A DNA stretch of 36,497 nt, taken from NCBI RefSeq assembly GCF_014384995.1, contig NZ_JACRSY010000032.1, forward strand, positions 1 through 36,497, given 5' to 3'. The translations under genes were made by a program, and so were the position numbers. Positions 12,536 to 20,080 of the stretch are shown here, piece by piece. The DNA comes from Zhenhengia yiwuensis. Lineage in GTDB: Bacteria > Bacillota > Clostridia > Lachnospirales > Cellulosilyticaceae. Within the stretch, counting starts at the first letter, position 1, and each line of letters begins with the position of its first letter. The notes under the pieces were generated by a model. The model had not been told where the DNA came from. It was given only the letters and a program-made list of their open reading frames with translations, and ran no database searches.

Positions 12536-12553
12536 AACTAAATTAGGTTAGCC

Positions 12554-12751
12554 TTAATCTTCACTAAAGAATAATGTTTGTACATCTGTATTAAGTGCTT
12601 TTGCAATCTTAATCATTAACTCTCTACTTGGGTTAGTGCATCTTCCACTTTCCAAGTTACCTATGTGTTGTTGTGTTACTCCAACCTTCTCAGCTAGGTC
12701 CTTCTGTTTAATACCTAATTCAATTCGTCTTAATTTAAGTTTTAAGTTCAT
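12554..12751 (-). CDS. Cro-like XRE-family regulator (65 aa)
   Basis: The whole protein is one XRE helix-turn-helix: LKLKLRRIELGIKQKDLAEK then VGVTQQHIGNLESGR. It is the first gene of the leftward early operon and diverges from a 214-aa XRE repressor. Its promoter TTGACT, 17 bp, TATAAA contains an operator half-site set between the boxes. GAGGTGATAGA precedes ATG 12751. It most likely acts as the Cro or activator side of the lysogeny-type switch. Confidence 0.85.
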   Translation of the reverse strand: MNLKLKLRRIELGIKQKDLAEKVGVTQQHIGNLESGRCTNPSRELMIKIAKALNTDVQTLFFSED

Positions 12752-12772
12752 TCTATCACCTCACTTTTTACC

Positions 12773-12882
12773 ACCACCAGTGGTTGTAATATTTTTATAC
12801 CACTGATAGTGTGTTTAGTCAACTATTTTTTCATTTTCCTACTATCATTTTCCCACTTATAGTGGTATATTAAGATTATAAT
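12773..12882. promoter_or_regulatory. divergent promoters with three repressor operators
   Basis: Three related dyads are seen: ACCACCAGTGGT (12773-12784), CACTGATAGTG (12801-12811) and CACTTATAGTG (12854-12864). The leftward promoter is TTGACT (12817-12822), 17 bp, TATAAA (12794-12799) and has the second operator inside its spacer. The rightward promoter probably uses TATAAT (12877-12882) or TATATT (12866-12871), next to the third operator. The common core CACTnATAGTG is the likely repressor site. Confidence 0.75.
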
Positions 12883-12899
12883 TAATAGGGAGTGAGTAT

Positions 12900-13544
12900 A
12901 TGAATGAATTATTAAATGAAATAAAGCCTCTAAATATTCCAACTCGTATAAAAGCTTTAAGAAAAGCCAAAGGACTAACTCAAAAGGAGTTGGCTAAACA
13001 AGCAGGCGTAAGCTTTAGTATGGTAAGCAAAATTGAAAGTGGTGAGCGAAACAACCCTTCACTTGAAATACTCGAAAAAATAGGAAATGTAATAGACTTA
13101 ACATTAGATGATTTATTAGGCAATAATTCTTTACACAACCAAATAATCGCTGAGGATATCGCATTTTTAACAGAGTTCTTTAAAAGTTGCAGCTCTGAAG
13201 AAAGTAATCTAGTTTTAGATATTATTGATTCTATTTGTTTATTATTACGAAGCTACCCTACTAGATATGAAGATCTTGAACATTTAAAGCTTTGCTCTAT
13301 GTATATTGGAATGATTCGTGCACTTTCTACCCACCTCGAAAATGTATGTTTTGAATCTTTATTACTTCCTGATGAAGATATGACTAAAAAACTTTTTAGC
13401 ACCTACACCAAAGAAAAAGAACTAATTAATAGCATTTTAGATTCTATTTTTGAAAACTATCTAGATAAACTGGTTGCCAATAAATCAACTCAAACTTCAA
13501 AAGATTATATTAAACCGTCTTCTGAAGATCCCGTTATAACTTGA
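12900..13544 (+). CDS. XRE-family repressor of the element (214 aa)
   Basis: Residues about 16-72 form an XRE helix-turn-helix (RIKALRKAKGLTQKELAKQA followed by GVSFSMVSKIESGE). The remaining 140 residues are helical and lack the LexA-like peptidase motif, so control by self-cleavage is not expected. Cleavage by the ImmA-type protease of the element is an option. GGGAGTGAG precedes ATG 12900. It is transcribed away from the Cro-like gene across shared operators. After the stop, a different frame stays open for about 36 codons (LDITLSLYELINARISSSKQ and on), so the C-terminus may have been shortened by a one-base change. Confidence 0.85.
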   Translation: MNELLNEIKPLNIPTRIKALRKAKGLTQKELAKQAGVSFSMVSKIESGERNNPSLEILEKIGNVIDLTLDDLLGNNSLHNQIIAEDIAFLTEFFKSCSSEESNLVLDIIDSICLLLRSYPTRYEDLEHLKLCSMYIGMIRALSTHLENVCFESLLLPDEDMTKKLFSTYTKEKELINSILDSIFENYLDKLVANKSTQTSKDYIKPSSEDPVIT

Positions 13545-13659
13545 TATTACTTTATCCCTTTACGAACTAATCAATGCTAGAATTTCAAGTTCTAAGCAAT
13601 TATCTTCATTAGACAAAATCGTATTAAAAAAACATCAAGATATGATTTAACAAGAAGAT

Positions 13660-14060
13660 TCCACAGCAGATTAAAAGCCATCAGTAAGGTCAACACCTGC
13701 AGGTGTATAGCAGAATGCTCCCCACCTAAACTGTCAATTTGACGAACTAGCCCAACGGAATTTTTCGTTCAGCTACCACTCCTATACAATATGACACGCT
13801 AGGAAGTTTTACTTCTAGTCGTATAGGTCACGGGAATTTTCCCTTCACCTTTCGACACTTTTGCCAAAACTAACTGACATTCAGTAGGTCAGTTAGTTTT
13901 GCGAATGGAATTTTCCTGTGGTTAAATTCGGAAAGCAGAATTTTCTGCCGTCCTCCAAGTGTAAGAAAGTACAGATTTGTACAGTCATTCGTCACTTCGG
14001 GCATAACGTATATCAAATCAATCTGTAGGTACTGTGTTTATATCCATAGTGCCTACAACT
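13660..14060 (+). ncRNA. hairpin-rich noncoding stretch upstream of the HEPN gene, candidate structured RNA
   Basis: No gene is visible from 13545 to 14127. The stretch holds a series of inverted repeats: ACACCTGCAGGTGT (13693-13706), a two-level stem CCTATAC/GTATAGG enclosing CTAG-GAAG/CTTC-TAG (13781-13827), a 14-bp perfect stem (13865-13878 with 13888-13901), and GCAGAATTTTCTGC (13935-13948). A 13-bp stem lies at 14024-14057. GAATTTT-centred hairpins recur at 13754, 13832, 13907 and 13935, the first three about 75 nt apart. Two G-U pairs in the last stem would be C-A mismatches on the other strand, which favours rightward transcription. No clear promoter or T-tract was found. Confidence 0.5.
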
Positions 14061-14127
14061 ATGTAAAAGAGTGTAATAAACAAAAAAATATAAACCTATC
14101 AAAGAAAAACCAAGTACGAAAGGAATA

Positions 14128-15096
14128 ATGGTTGTGAAAGATATAGTTGAAAAATTAATAGAAAAATCTAAAGAAGCCTTCATTATGGCTATAGAGATAT
14201 ATAATAAGCCCACTATTCATTACAGAATAGAAGGCTTTAGTTTTTTTATATGTAACGCTTGGGAATTGATGCTTAAAGCTCATATGATAAATAAATTTGG
14301 ATACCCTAGTATTTATTACAAAGACAACCCTAATAGAACTATAACTTTAGAAAAATGTATTGAACAAATTTTTACTAACAACAAAGCGCCTTTACGTCTA
14401 AACCTTGAAAAAATTATAGACCTTAGAAATACTAGTACCCACTTTATTACCGAAGAATATGAGATGGTTTATATCCCACTCTTTCAGTCTTGTGTTTTTA
14501 ACTTTAATGAAAAGATGTCTGAATTTCATAATGTGGACATGACTGAACTTATTCCACAGAATTTTTTAACCCTTTCCGTAAGTATGAAATCACTTGATGT
14601 CAATGAAATCAGGGCAAAGTACCCTATTGAACTTGCTGATAAACTCATTAATACTAATTCAACTATAACCGAAATGATCTCTGAAAATAATCAAGGTTTT
14701 GCTATTAGAGTTGAACATTATCATTACCTTACCAAAGATAAAAACAAAGCAACATCACATGTTTATATTGATAAGAATGCAGCTACCCCTGCAACTATTA
14801 TTAAAGAATTAAAAGATCCTAATGATACTCATAAATATACTGCTAAAAATTGCATTAAAGAAATTAATAAACGATTGAAGAAACTCGGTATTTCTTTAGT
14901 CTTTAACATGCATCACTTTAAGTTATTCTGTAACTATTATGAGATAAAAACTAATCCTAAGTTATGTTATACATATAAGGTTACTTCTAACCCTACTTAT
15001 AGCTACTCCATGCAAACCATTGAATTAATCGTAGAAGAAATAAAAAAAGATCCTATCAATATAATAGGTAACTTGAAAAATAGGCAAAAAAAATAA
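14128..15096 (+). CDS. DUF3644-type protein with HEPN-like RNase motif
   Basis: The 322-aa protein opens with helices and FICNAWELMLKAHMINKFG (about residues 40-58), the recognisable DUF3644 start. LRNTSTHF follows, giving R100-x4-H105, the Rx4-6H motif of HEPN ribonucleases. The rest (about 130-322) is unassigned; residues 230-300 may be a small DNA- or RNA-binding part (HKYTAKNCIKEINKRLKKLG). AAAGGAAT lies before ATG 14128. It sits between the repressor and the integrase, a common site for cargo expressed in the dormant state, and follows a hairpin-rich noncoding stretch on the same strand. HEPN proteins with an RNA partner (AbiF-type, ToxIN-like in principle) act in abortive infection, so a defence role is plausible. 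Confidence 0.75.
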   Translation: MVVKDIVEKLIEKSKEAFIMAIEIYNKPTIHYRIEGFSFFICNAWELMLKAHMINKFGYPSIYYKDNPNRTITLEKCIEQIFTNNKAPLRLNLEKIIDLRNTSTHFITEEYEMVYIPLFQSCVFNFNEKMSEFHNVDMTELIPQNFLTLSVSMKSLDVNEIRAKYPIELADKLINTNSTITEMISENNQGFAIRVEHYHYLTKDKNKATSHVYIDKNAATPATIIKELKDPNDTHKYTAKNCIKEINKRLKKLGISLVFNMHHFKLFCNYYEIKTNPKLCYTYKVTSNPTYSYSMQTIELIVEEIKKDPINIIGNLKNRQKK

Positions 15097-15297
15097 GCCA
15101 ACCCCAGGGGCAAAGGAATTCTTAGTCACATGGACCTACTCTCATTCGAGAACCCAGCCTACATCCTTCACGAGTTAACTTACTTATATAATAATATTAT
15201 ATGCTTCACTTGTCAAATTATTTACTCTACAAACAAATCTTTCTACGAATTTTAATAAAAATTTTTTATTATAAAATCTATAAAGGAGCAATAATAC

Positions 15298-16512
15298 ATG
15301 TCTGAAGAAAAGAAAAAAAAGAAAAAACGTTCTAAAGCTAATGGAGAAGGTACAATATGGACTGAGCAAAGAAACAGTAAACCCTATTACAGAGGAGCAT
15401 ATGTGATAGGCTATGACGATAAAGGTAAACCTATTAGAAAGCTATTTTCTAGTTCCAGTAAGCAAGTAGTCATTGATAAGATGGCCGAATATAGGACACA
15501 AAAAAATGCAGGGTTAATTTCATCAGATGACAAAATAACTCTGCAGCAGTGGTTCCATATTTGGCTATTTGAATTTAGAATTAACGACCTCAAAGATACA
15601 TCATTTGAACGCTATGAGGGCATTTATAGGAATTATATAAAGAATAGCACCCTAGGCAAGAAAAAGCTCACAGATATTCGCACAGCAGATATACAGGCCT
15701 ATTATAATTCACTTATAGAACAAGGGCGTACTTCTAATGTAGTTAAAACTCTAAATAAGCATCTACGGACTTGTTTAAATGATGCCATCAAGCAAGGATA
15801 TATTACGCGAAATTACTGCTCCCTTGTTACTATTCCTAAAACAGAAAGTGAAGAATGCGATAAGGAGAAAGAAATAACATTCTTTACACCCGAAGAACAA
15901 CAAATCTTTTTATCTTCATTAGAGAAACATAGAAATAAAGCCTTGTTTATACTTGCTCTTGGAAGTGGTTTAAGACTTGGCGAACTCATGGCTCTAAAAT
16001 GGGAGGATATAGACCTAGATAATAATATGATTAATATTACTCGTGCAATCTCTCAAATCTCTAAAGTTGGAAAAGATGGTTCACGCACATGGTCCATATT
16101 AGAACACCCCCCAAAAACTAAAAGTAGTATTAGAACTATTCCTATTCCAACTAAGGTTAAAGATGCCCTTAAAACTCATAGAGCTCAACAAAATAAAGAA
16201 AAACTTAAACATGGAGAACTCTATCAAGATAACAACCTAGTATTTTGTACCGAATTAGGTAACTATATTGATACTCGCAACTTAACTAGATCATATGCAA
16301 GAGCCCTTGTTAAAGCAGGAATACCTCATAAAAAATTTCATTCTATGAGACACACCTATGCTACAAGACTATTCGAAAGTGATGTTCCTATTAAAACGGT
16401 TCAAGCATTAATGGGCCATAGTGATATTGCGACTACAATGAATATTTATACTCATGTAATCCCCGAAAAAATGACTGATGAAGTCCAAAAACTAAATGCA
16501 TTATTTAGCTAG
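15298..16512 (+). CDS. int: tyrosine-type site-specific integrase
   Basis: The 404-aa protein has an N-terminal arm-binding domain (about residues 15-75: GEGTIWTEQRNSKPYYRGAY), a SAM-like core-binding domain (about 80-185) and a catalytic domain. Catalytic residues visible are R226 (SGLRLGEL), H348 and R351 (HSMRH), H374 (MGHSD) and Y384 (NIYTH). AAGGAG lies 9 bases before ATG 15298. It ends 120 bp from the attR core in tRNA-Arg, the classic place. It should catalyse integration and, with an excisionase, excision between the 38-bp repeats; the HTH_17 gene that might be that partner is frameshifted. Confidence 0.95.
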   Translation: MSEEKKKKKKRSKANGEGTIWTEQRNSKPYYRGAYVIGYDDKGKPIRKLFSSSSKQVVIDKMAEYRTQKNAGLISSDDKITLQQWFHIWLFEFRINDLKDTSFERYEGIYRNYIKNSTLGKKKLTDIRTADIQAYYNSLIEQGRTSNVVKTLNKHLRTCLNDAIKQGYITRNYCSLVTIPKTESEECDKEKEITFFTPEEQQIFLSSLEKHRNKALFILALGSGLRLGELMALKWEDIDLDNNMINITRAISQISKVGKDGSRTWSILEHPPKTKSSIRTIPIPTKVKDALKTHRAQQNKEKLKHGELYQDNNLVFCTELGNYIDTRNLTRSYARALVKAGIPHKKFHSMRHTYATRLFESDVPIKTVQALMGHSDIATTMNIYTHVIPEKMTDEVQKLNALFS

Positions 16513-16534
16513 GATTTATTTTTTTATTTTCTAC

Positions 16535-16569
16535 TACACACTTACTACACATTTTCACTCTATTACACA
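16535..16569. promoter_or_regulatory. putative integrase arm-type sites, right end
   Basis: TACACA occurs at 16535-16540, 16546-16551 and 16564-16569. ACTACACACTT is shared exactly with 349-359 near attL. Confidence 0.5.
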
Positions 16570-16577
16570 CTAGATTT

Positions 16578-16625
16578 AAAAAAGAGGTAAGCACTCTATC
16601 TATTGATAGTCAAAGCTTACCTCTT
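16578..16625 (-). terminator. terminator downstream of tRNA-Arg
   Basis: On the minus strand AAGAGGTAAGC and GCTTACCTCTT pair around 22 bases and are followed by T6. It belongs to the element side of the junction and replaces the original terminator, part of which remains at 163-195. Confidence 0.85.
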
Positions 16626-16631
16626 TCTTAT

Positions 16632-16669
16632 AACACACGCGGTAGGATTCGAACCCACGACATTCTGAT
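16632..16669. repeat. attR: 38-bp core within the tRNA-Arg gene
   Basis: Identical to 196-233. It covers the tRNA 3' end up to the anticodon stem, so the tRNA stays intact after integration. Confidence 0.9.
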
Positions 16670-16707
16670 CCGAAGTCAGACGCTCTATCCAGCTGAACTA
16701 CGCGTGC
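16634..16707 (-). tRNA. tRNA-Arg (anticodon UCG)
   Basis: The gene is 74 nt without an encoded CCA. The acceptor arms GCACGCG and CGCGTGT pair (one G-U) with discriminator G. The anticodon stem TCTGA/TCAGA encloses the loop CTTCGGA, giving anticodon TCG. The T-arm has GTGGG-TTCGAAT-CCTAC. It is the integration target of the element on its left side. Confidence 0.95.
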
Positions 16708-16725
16708 TTATTTAGTTACCTAATT

Positions 16726-16754
16726 ATTGTAGCACTTTTTAGTAGCCACTTCAA
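16726..16754 (-). promoter_or_regulatory. tRNA-Arg promoter
   Basis: TTGAAG (16749-16754), 17 bp, TACAAT (16726-16731) on the minus strand, about 19 bases before the tRNA 5' end. Confidence 0.7.
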
Positions 16755-16926
16755 TATGAATTGACAGAGTTTTGATACTCAATTAGTTAAGCATTTTTTT
16801 ATTAACACACCACCCTTGAACAATTTAAAATTACATTTTTTAACTCCTATTGAATTACAAATCTCCAATTAGGATACACTCTTTAAAAATAAATCAGATT
16901 ATTATCTCGTTCAAAGGAGGTTCGTA

Positions 16927-17160
16927 ATGGTAATTTTATTATGGCAACTACTCATTTATGTAAGTATCATAGGTTTCGGTCTATCAAAAGGCAAAGAAGG
17001 TACTACTTGTACTAGTGTTATATGGGCTCTATTTTGTATGACTTTTGTACTTACTCCTGAATTTGTACTCTTTCAACTCATCCATATCCTCATAGCATTC
17101 TCCATAGGTTTTATTATAGGTATCATAAGAGACCAAATAGTTTTATGGCTCCATAAATAA
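16927..17160 (+). CDS. 77-aa small membrane protein
   Basis: The protein has two to three hydrophobic segments (about residues 2-18, 28-46 and 48-67) and a short loop with KGKEGTTCTS. No family was recognised. AAAGGAGGTT lies before ATG 16927, and a shared terminator follows. It is the first chromosomal gene beside the tRNA and stands alone. Confidence 0.7.
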   Translation: MVILLWQLLIYVSIIGFGLSKGKEGTTCTSVIWALFCMTFVLTPEFVLFQLIHILIAFSIGFIIGIIRDQIVLWLHK

Positions 17161-17166
17161 AAACAT

Positions 17167-17206
17167 AAAAAAGGCATAGATTGATTAATTAGTCCATGCC
17201 TTTTTT
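17167..17206. terminator. bidirectional terminator
   Basis: AAAAAGGCAT and ATGCCTTTTT pair around about 18 bases with A- and T-tracts on both sides. It lies between the convergent 77-aa gene and the TetR gene. Confidence 0.8.
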
Positions 17207-17225
17207 ATGTTAAATTTTATTCTTC

Positions 17226-17864
17226 TCATTTCCAAATCTTATCAAATACAGCAAGGTGGTCGATACTACCATTCATTTGATCTGTTACATAACTTGCTAT
17301 CAGTACACCTGTAAATAAGTTAGCAAGTTCTTTAGCATCATCTTTTAATGCAACTTCATTATTCCCTTGAGCTGTCTCACAGATCTTTTCAAAGAGATTA
17401 TGAAGAGTTAAATTATTATAATAAGCATACTCTTCTTCTTCAATACCATTAAAGAAGTAAACAAATTCAGCATCAATAAGCTTCATTTCATTATTTTCTT
17501 CTCCTACACCGAGTAAAAAGCTTATATAACTATCTACAAAACGGCTGTATTGTGTCTCTTCATTGAACCACTTATAAATTTCTCTAATCTTTTCTTCAAA
17601 AGATAAATCCTCTGGCCATTGTTTCATACGGAGCGCGATACGGATTGTAAAAATCCTCAAGAAGTAATGGAATACATGGTCTTTAGTAGAAAAGTAATTG
17701 AAGAAAGTTCCTCTTGAAATTTGAGCACGGCTACAAATTTCATCTACAGTGATAGAGGAAAAATCCTTTTCCTTAAGTAAATGGCTTACTGCTTTTAAAA
17801 TAGTCGTCCTCGTTTTTACAAAGTTAATCTTTCTTAAAGGAAAACTCTCTAATGATTCGTACAT
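17226..17864 (-). CDS. TetR-family transcriptional regulator
   Basis: Residues about 18-62 hold the TetR helix-turn-helix: RTTILKAVSHLLKEKDFSSI then TVDEICSRAQISRGTFFNYF. The C-terminal ligand domain is unassigned. It is divergent from the ArsR gene, with a 179-bp gap that should contain both promoters. No transporter or enzyme is adjacent, so the target cannot be told. The start ATG 17864 follows GAAAGGAGTTAATT. Confidence 0.85.
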   Translation of the reverse strand: MYESLESFPLRKINFVKTRTTILKAVSHLLKEKDFSSITVDEICSRAQISRGTFFNYFSTKDHVFHYFLRIFTIRIALRMKQWPEDLSFEEKIREIYKWFNEETQYSRFVDSYISFLLGVGEENNEMKLIDAEFVYFFNGIEEEEYAYYNNLTLHNLFEKICETAQGNNEVALKDDAKELANLFTGVLIASYVTDQMNGSIDHLAVFDKIWK

Positions 17865-18043
17865 AATTAACTCCTTTCAATTCTACACTTCATGTTTTCC
17901 TTTAAAGTATGGTCCATTTTAAATTTTCTATTCATTTTTAAAGAAATATTTTTTATATCCACTAAGCCGTTTTTAAGTATAAATAAAACTAGATTTTGGT
18001 AATAAATATTGATATATTATAATAATATGAAGGAGGTTTTATC

Positions 18044-18331
18044 ATGGACGATTCTCTATTAGAGCAAAAGGCTGAACTTCTCAAAGCCTTAGCACATCCC
18101 GCGAGACTTTGTATTGTAGCTAATCTTTATTATAAAGGGAAATGTAATGTTACTAATATCCAGCACTGCATGTGCATGCCTCAATCTACCATTTCTCAGC
18201 ATCTAGCCAAGCTCAAAGCTGCTGGCATTATCAAAGGTATACGTAATGGTCTGGAGATTGAATACCAAGTTGTAGATGAAGATGCTATTGGTATTATTAA
18301 GACACTTATACCTTGCACTAAAAACTTATAA
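18044..18331 (+). CDS. ArsR/SmtB-family metal(loid)-type sensor repressor
   Basis: The 95-aa winged-helix protein has LKALAHPARLCIVANLYY near the start and a recognition helix QSTISQHLAKLKAAGIIKG. Cysteines lie at KGKCNVTNIQHCMCMPQ, so a Cys-x-Cys pair sits just before the recognition helix, as in the ELCVCDL site of ArsR proteins that bind As or Sb. One more Cys lies near the C-terminus (IPCTKNL). AAGGAGG precedes ATG 18044. The D,D-carboxypeptidase gene begins 15 bases after its stop, so the two are co-transcribed, an unusual partner for such a sensor. Confidence 0.85.
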   Translation: MDDSLLEQKAELLKALAHPARLCIVANLYYKGKCNVTNIQHCMCMPQSTISQHLAKLKAAGIIKGIRNGLEIEYQVVDEDAIGIIKTLIPCTKNL

Positions 18332-18346
18332 GGAAGTTCTTATTAA

Positions 18347-19618
18347 ATGAAACGAAAATTACTTTATACATTTATATTCTATATTATCTTTTCTACCTCG
18401 ATTTTTGCTTCACCTTCACCTGATTTAATTGCTGAAGGGGCTATATTAATTGAGCCCCAAACTAAAACTATTTTATATAGTAAAAATAGCCATTCACGTT
18501 TCTATCCTGCTAGTACCACTAAAGTTCTTACTTCTCTTTTGCTTGTTGAATCCATGGATGAAAATGTAGTTATTACAAAATCACAAGATAGTATTCAAAA
18601 GGTTCCTTCAGATAGTAGCCATATTGGACTTTCAGTTGGTGATCAATACGGATATAAAGATGGTATTCATGCTATTATGATGGGCTCAGATAATTTTGTT
18701 TCTCATGATATGGCCCTCTACAATGCAGGCAGTATTGAAAGTTTTGCTCGTAAAATGAATGAAAAGGCTCAAAGTTTAGGTGCTACTTCTTCTCATTTCG
18801 TGAATCCTCATGGCTACCATGACCCTAATCACTATACAACACCTTATGACCTATCTCTCATTACAACAGCAGCTTTTAATAATCCTATAGTCAGCCAAAT
18901 TGCAGGAACTCCTCTTTATGATTTTCATGTTCTTAATAAAGGTACAGTCTTACCTCTAAAACATACTGCAGCTTTCTTTAAAAAAGACTCTCCTTTTTAT
19001 AATGAACATGTCATAGCTGCAAAAACGGGTTATCATACACCAGCTGGACGTACACTTGTAGCTAAAGCCAAATATGATGGTTTGGACCTAATAGCTGTTG
19101 TTATGAAGTCTAATAATCCAGGTCACTTTGAAGATATCAATAAACTTTTTGAATATGGTAGTAGTAATTTTAAAGCTATAAAAGATGAAAATGGAGACCT
19201 GATACTTCAAAATACCTCCTACTCTTCTTGGGGGCAACCTTATGTGGAAACTGCTCTTATCAATGGTTGGTTAAAACCTACGACAAAAAGTTATATGGAC
19301 TCTACTACAGGTCATACTTTTCTTATGATGTTAGAACGTATGCTTCCTGACAACCTCCAATATACATTTGTACCTTATGCACTTCCAACTAGCCCTGTTT
19401 ATAGAATTAACCAACCTATCTCTTATGCAGAAAGCTTAAAAATCTTAAACTCTATCACAGATACACTTAACATAGGTACCGGTGCTGTAGAGGTTACACG
19501 CCCAAGTAGTACATCTCCAGACAGTAACTTAACCTTAGAAGAAGCTACTTATCTTATAGATAAACTTAGCACCCTACTTCTCCAATATGGGCCTATCCAT
19601 CCAGGCCTTTATAAATAA
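18347..19618 (+). CDS. D-alanyl-D-alanine carboxypeptidase (peptidase S11, DacF/PBP5 type)
   Basis: The 423-aa protein has a signal peptide (residues 1-21, KRKLLYTFIFYIIFSTSIFA), the active-site motif S56-T-T-K59, the second motif S114-D-N and the KTG motif at 226-228. It trims the terminal D-Ala of peptidoglycan stem peptides outside the membrane. After the penicillin-binding domain (to about 270) comes an extra region with WGQPYVETALINGWLKP, which resembles one degenerate SLH-type repeat and might hold the enzyme in the wall. No C-terminal membrane helix is seen. AAGGAAG precedes ATG 18347. It is co-transcribed with the ArsR gene and ends at a strong terminator. Confidence 0.85.
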   Translation: MKRKLLYTFIFYIIFSTSIFASPSPDLIAEGAILIEPQTKTILYSKNSHSRFYPASTTKVLTSLLLVESMDENVVITKSQDSIQKVPSDSSHIGLSVGDQYGYKDGIHAIMMGSDNFVSHDMALYNAGSIESFARKMNEKAQSLGATSSHFVNPHGYHDPNHYTTPYDLSLITTAAFNNPIVSQIAGTPLYDFHVLNKGTVLPLKHTAAFFKKDSPFYNEHVIAAKTGYHTPAGRTLVAKAKYDGLDLIAVVMKSNNPGHFEDINKLFEYGSSNFKAIKDENGDLILQNTSYSSWGQPYVETALINGWLKPTTKSYMDSTTGHTFLMMLERMLPDNLQYTFVPYALPTSPVYRINQPISYAESLKILNSITDTLNIGTGAVEVTRPSSTSPDSNLTLEEATYLIDKLSTLLLQYGPIHPGLYK

Positions 19619-19646
19619 AAAGAAAAAGTCATTCTCTTATATAACG

Positions 19647-19699
19647 AAAGGGAGTTTCCTAAAACTGACTATCTAGTTTTAGGAAACTCCCTTTTTATT
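19647..19699. terminator. strong terminator after the carboxypeptidase gene
   Basis: AAAGGGAGTTTCCTAAAACT and its perfect complement pair around 8 bases, followed by TTTTTATTT. It serves the rightward gene and, more weakly, the converging zinc-ribbon gene. Confidence 0.9.
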
Positions 19700-19709
19700 T
19701 AATCTCATC

Positions 19710-20066
19710 TCAATCTTTCAGTGTGTTACCATCAGCATCTGCAGGCACTTGACCTGATAGAATTAAAATAGCATCAATAAATGGCCAGATTGCACCTATA
19801 CCACAAGTAAGACAACTTACAAGAAGTTGTGCAACACCTATAGAAGTATAGCCTAAGTAAAACCTTCCTACTCCAAATCCTCCTAAGAAAAGTTGTAGAA
19901 GGCCTGCTACTAATTTAGATTTACGATTATCTACTGGTGCATATTGAGGCTGTGCATTATAACTTGTGTATTGCTGATCAGGTTCTGCTCCATATATACT
20001 TGCACCACACTTACTACAAAATTGATCCTCATCTCTTACTTCTGTTCCACATTTTGGACAAAACAT
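19710..20066 (-). CDS. zinc-ribbon and TM2-domain membrane protein
   Basis: The 118-aa protein starts with a zinc ribbon, MFCPKCGTEVRDEDQFCSKC (two CxxC pairs, residues 3-20), then a flexible stretch. A TM2 domain follows from about residue 48 with two hydrophobic helices and FLGGFGVGRFYLGY. TM2 proteins are small membrane proteins of unknown general role. It lies 14 bases after the DUF2752 gene and is the last gene of a three-gene membrane protein operon. Confidence 0.85.
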   Translation of the reverse strand: MFCPKCGTEVRDEDQFCSKCGASIYGAEPDQQYTSYNAQPQYAPVDNRKSKLVAGLLQLFLGGFGVGRFYLGYTSIGVAQLLVSCLTCGIGAIWPFIDAILILSGQVPADADGNTLKD

Positions 20067-20080
20067 TTTTATTCTCCTCC

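Larger units (their letters stand above)
196..16669. mobile_element. integrated satellite-like / reduced prophage element in tRNA-Arg
   Basis: A 38-bp perfect repeat of the tRNA-Arg 3' part occurs at 196-233 and 16632-16669. A tyrosine integrase lies next to the intact tRNA, arm-site-like TACACA repeats lie inside both ends, and the interior carries a divergent XRE switch and DnaD/DnaC-like replication genes. No packaging, capsid, tail or lysis gene is recognisable. The length of about 16.5 kb and the gene order (integrase, divergent regulators, replication, accessory genes) resemble phage-inducible chromosomal islands of Firmicutes. A decayed prophage or another integrative element is the alternative. 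Confidence 0.85.

Noticed and set aside
12280..12537. An 85-codon plus-strand open frame over the hairpin array
   Set aside because: It has no ribosome site, crosses several perfect hairpins and runs against the small ORFs and the operon on the minus strand. The composition is not protein-like.
13660..14060. Group I intron or tRNA-like element
   Set aside because: No group I core motifs or tRNA cloverleaf could be found; only serial hairpins are seen.
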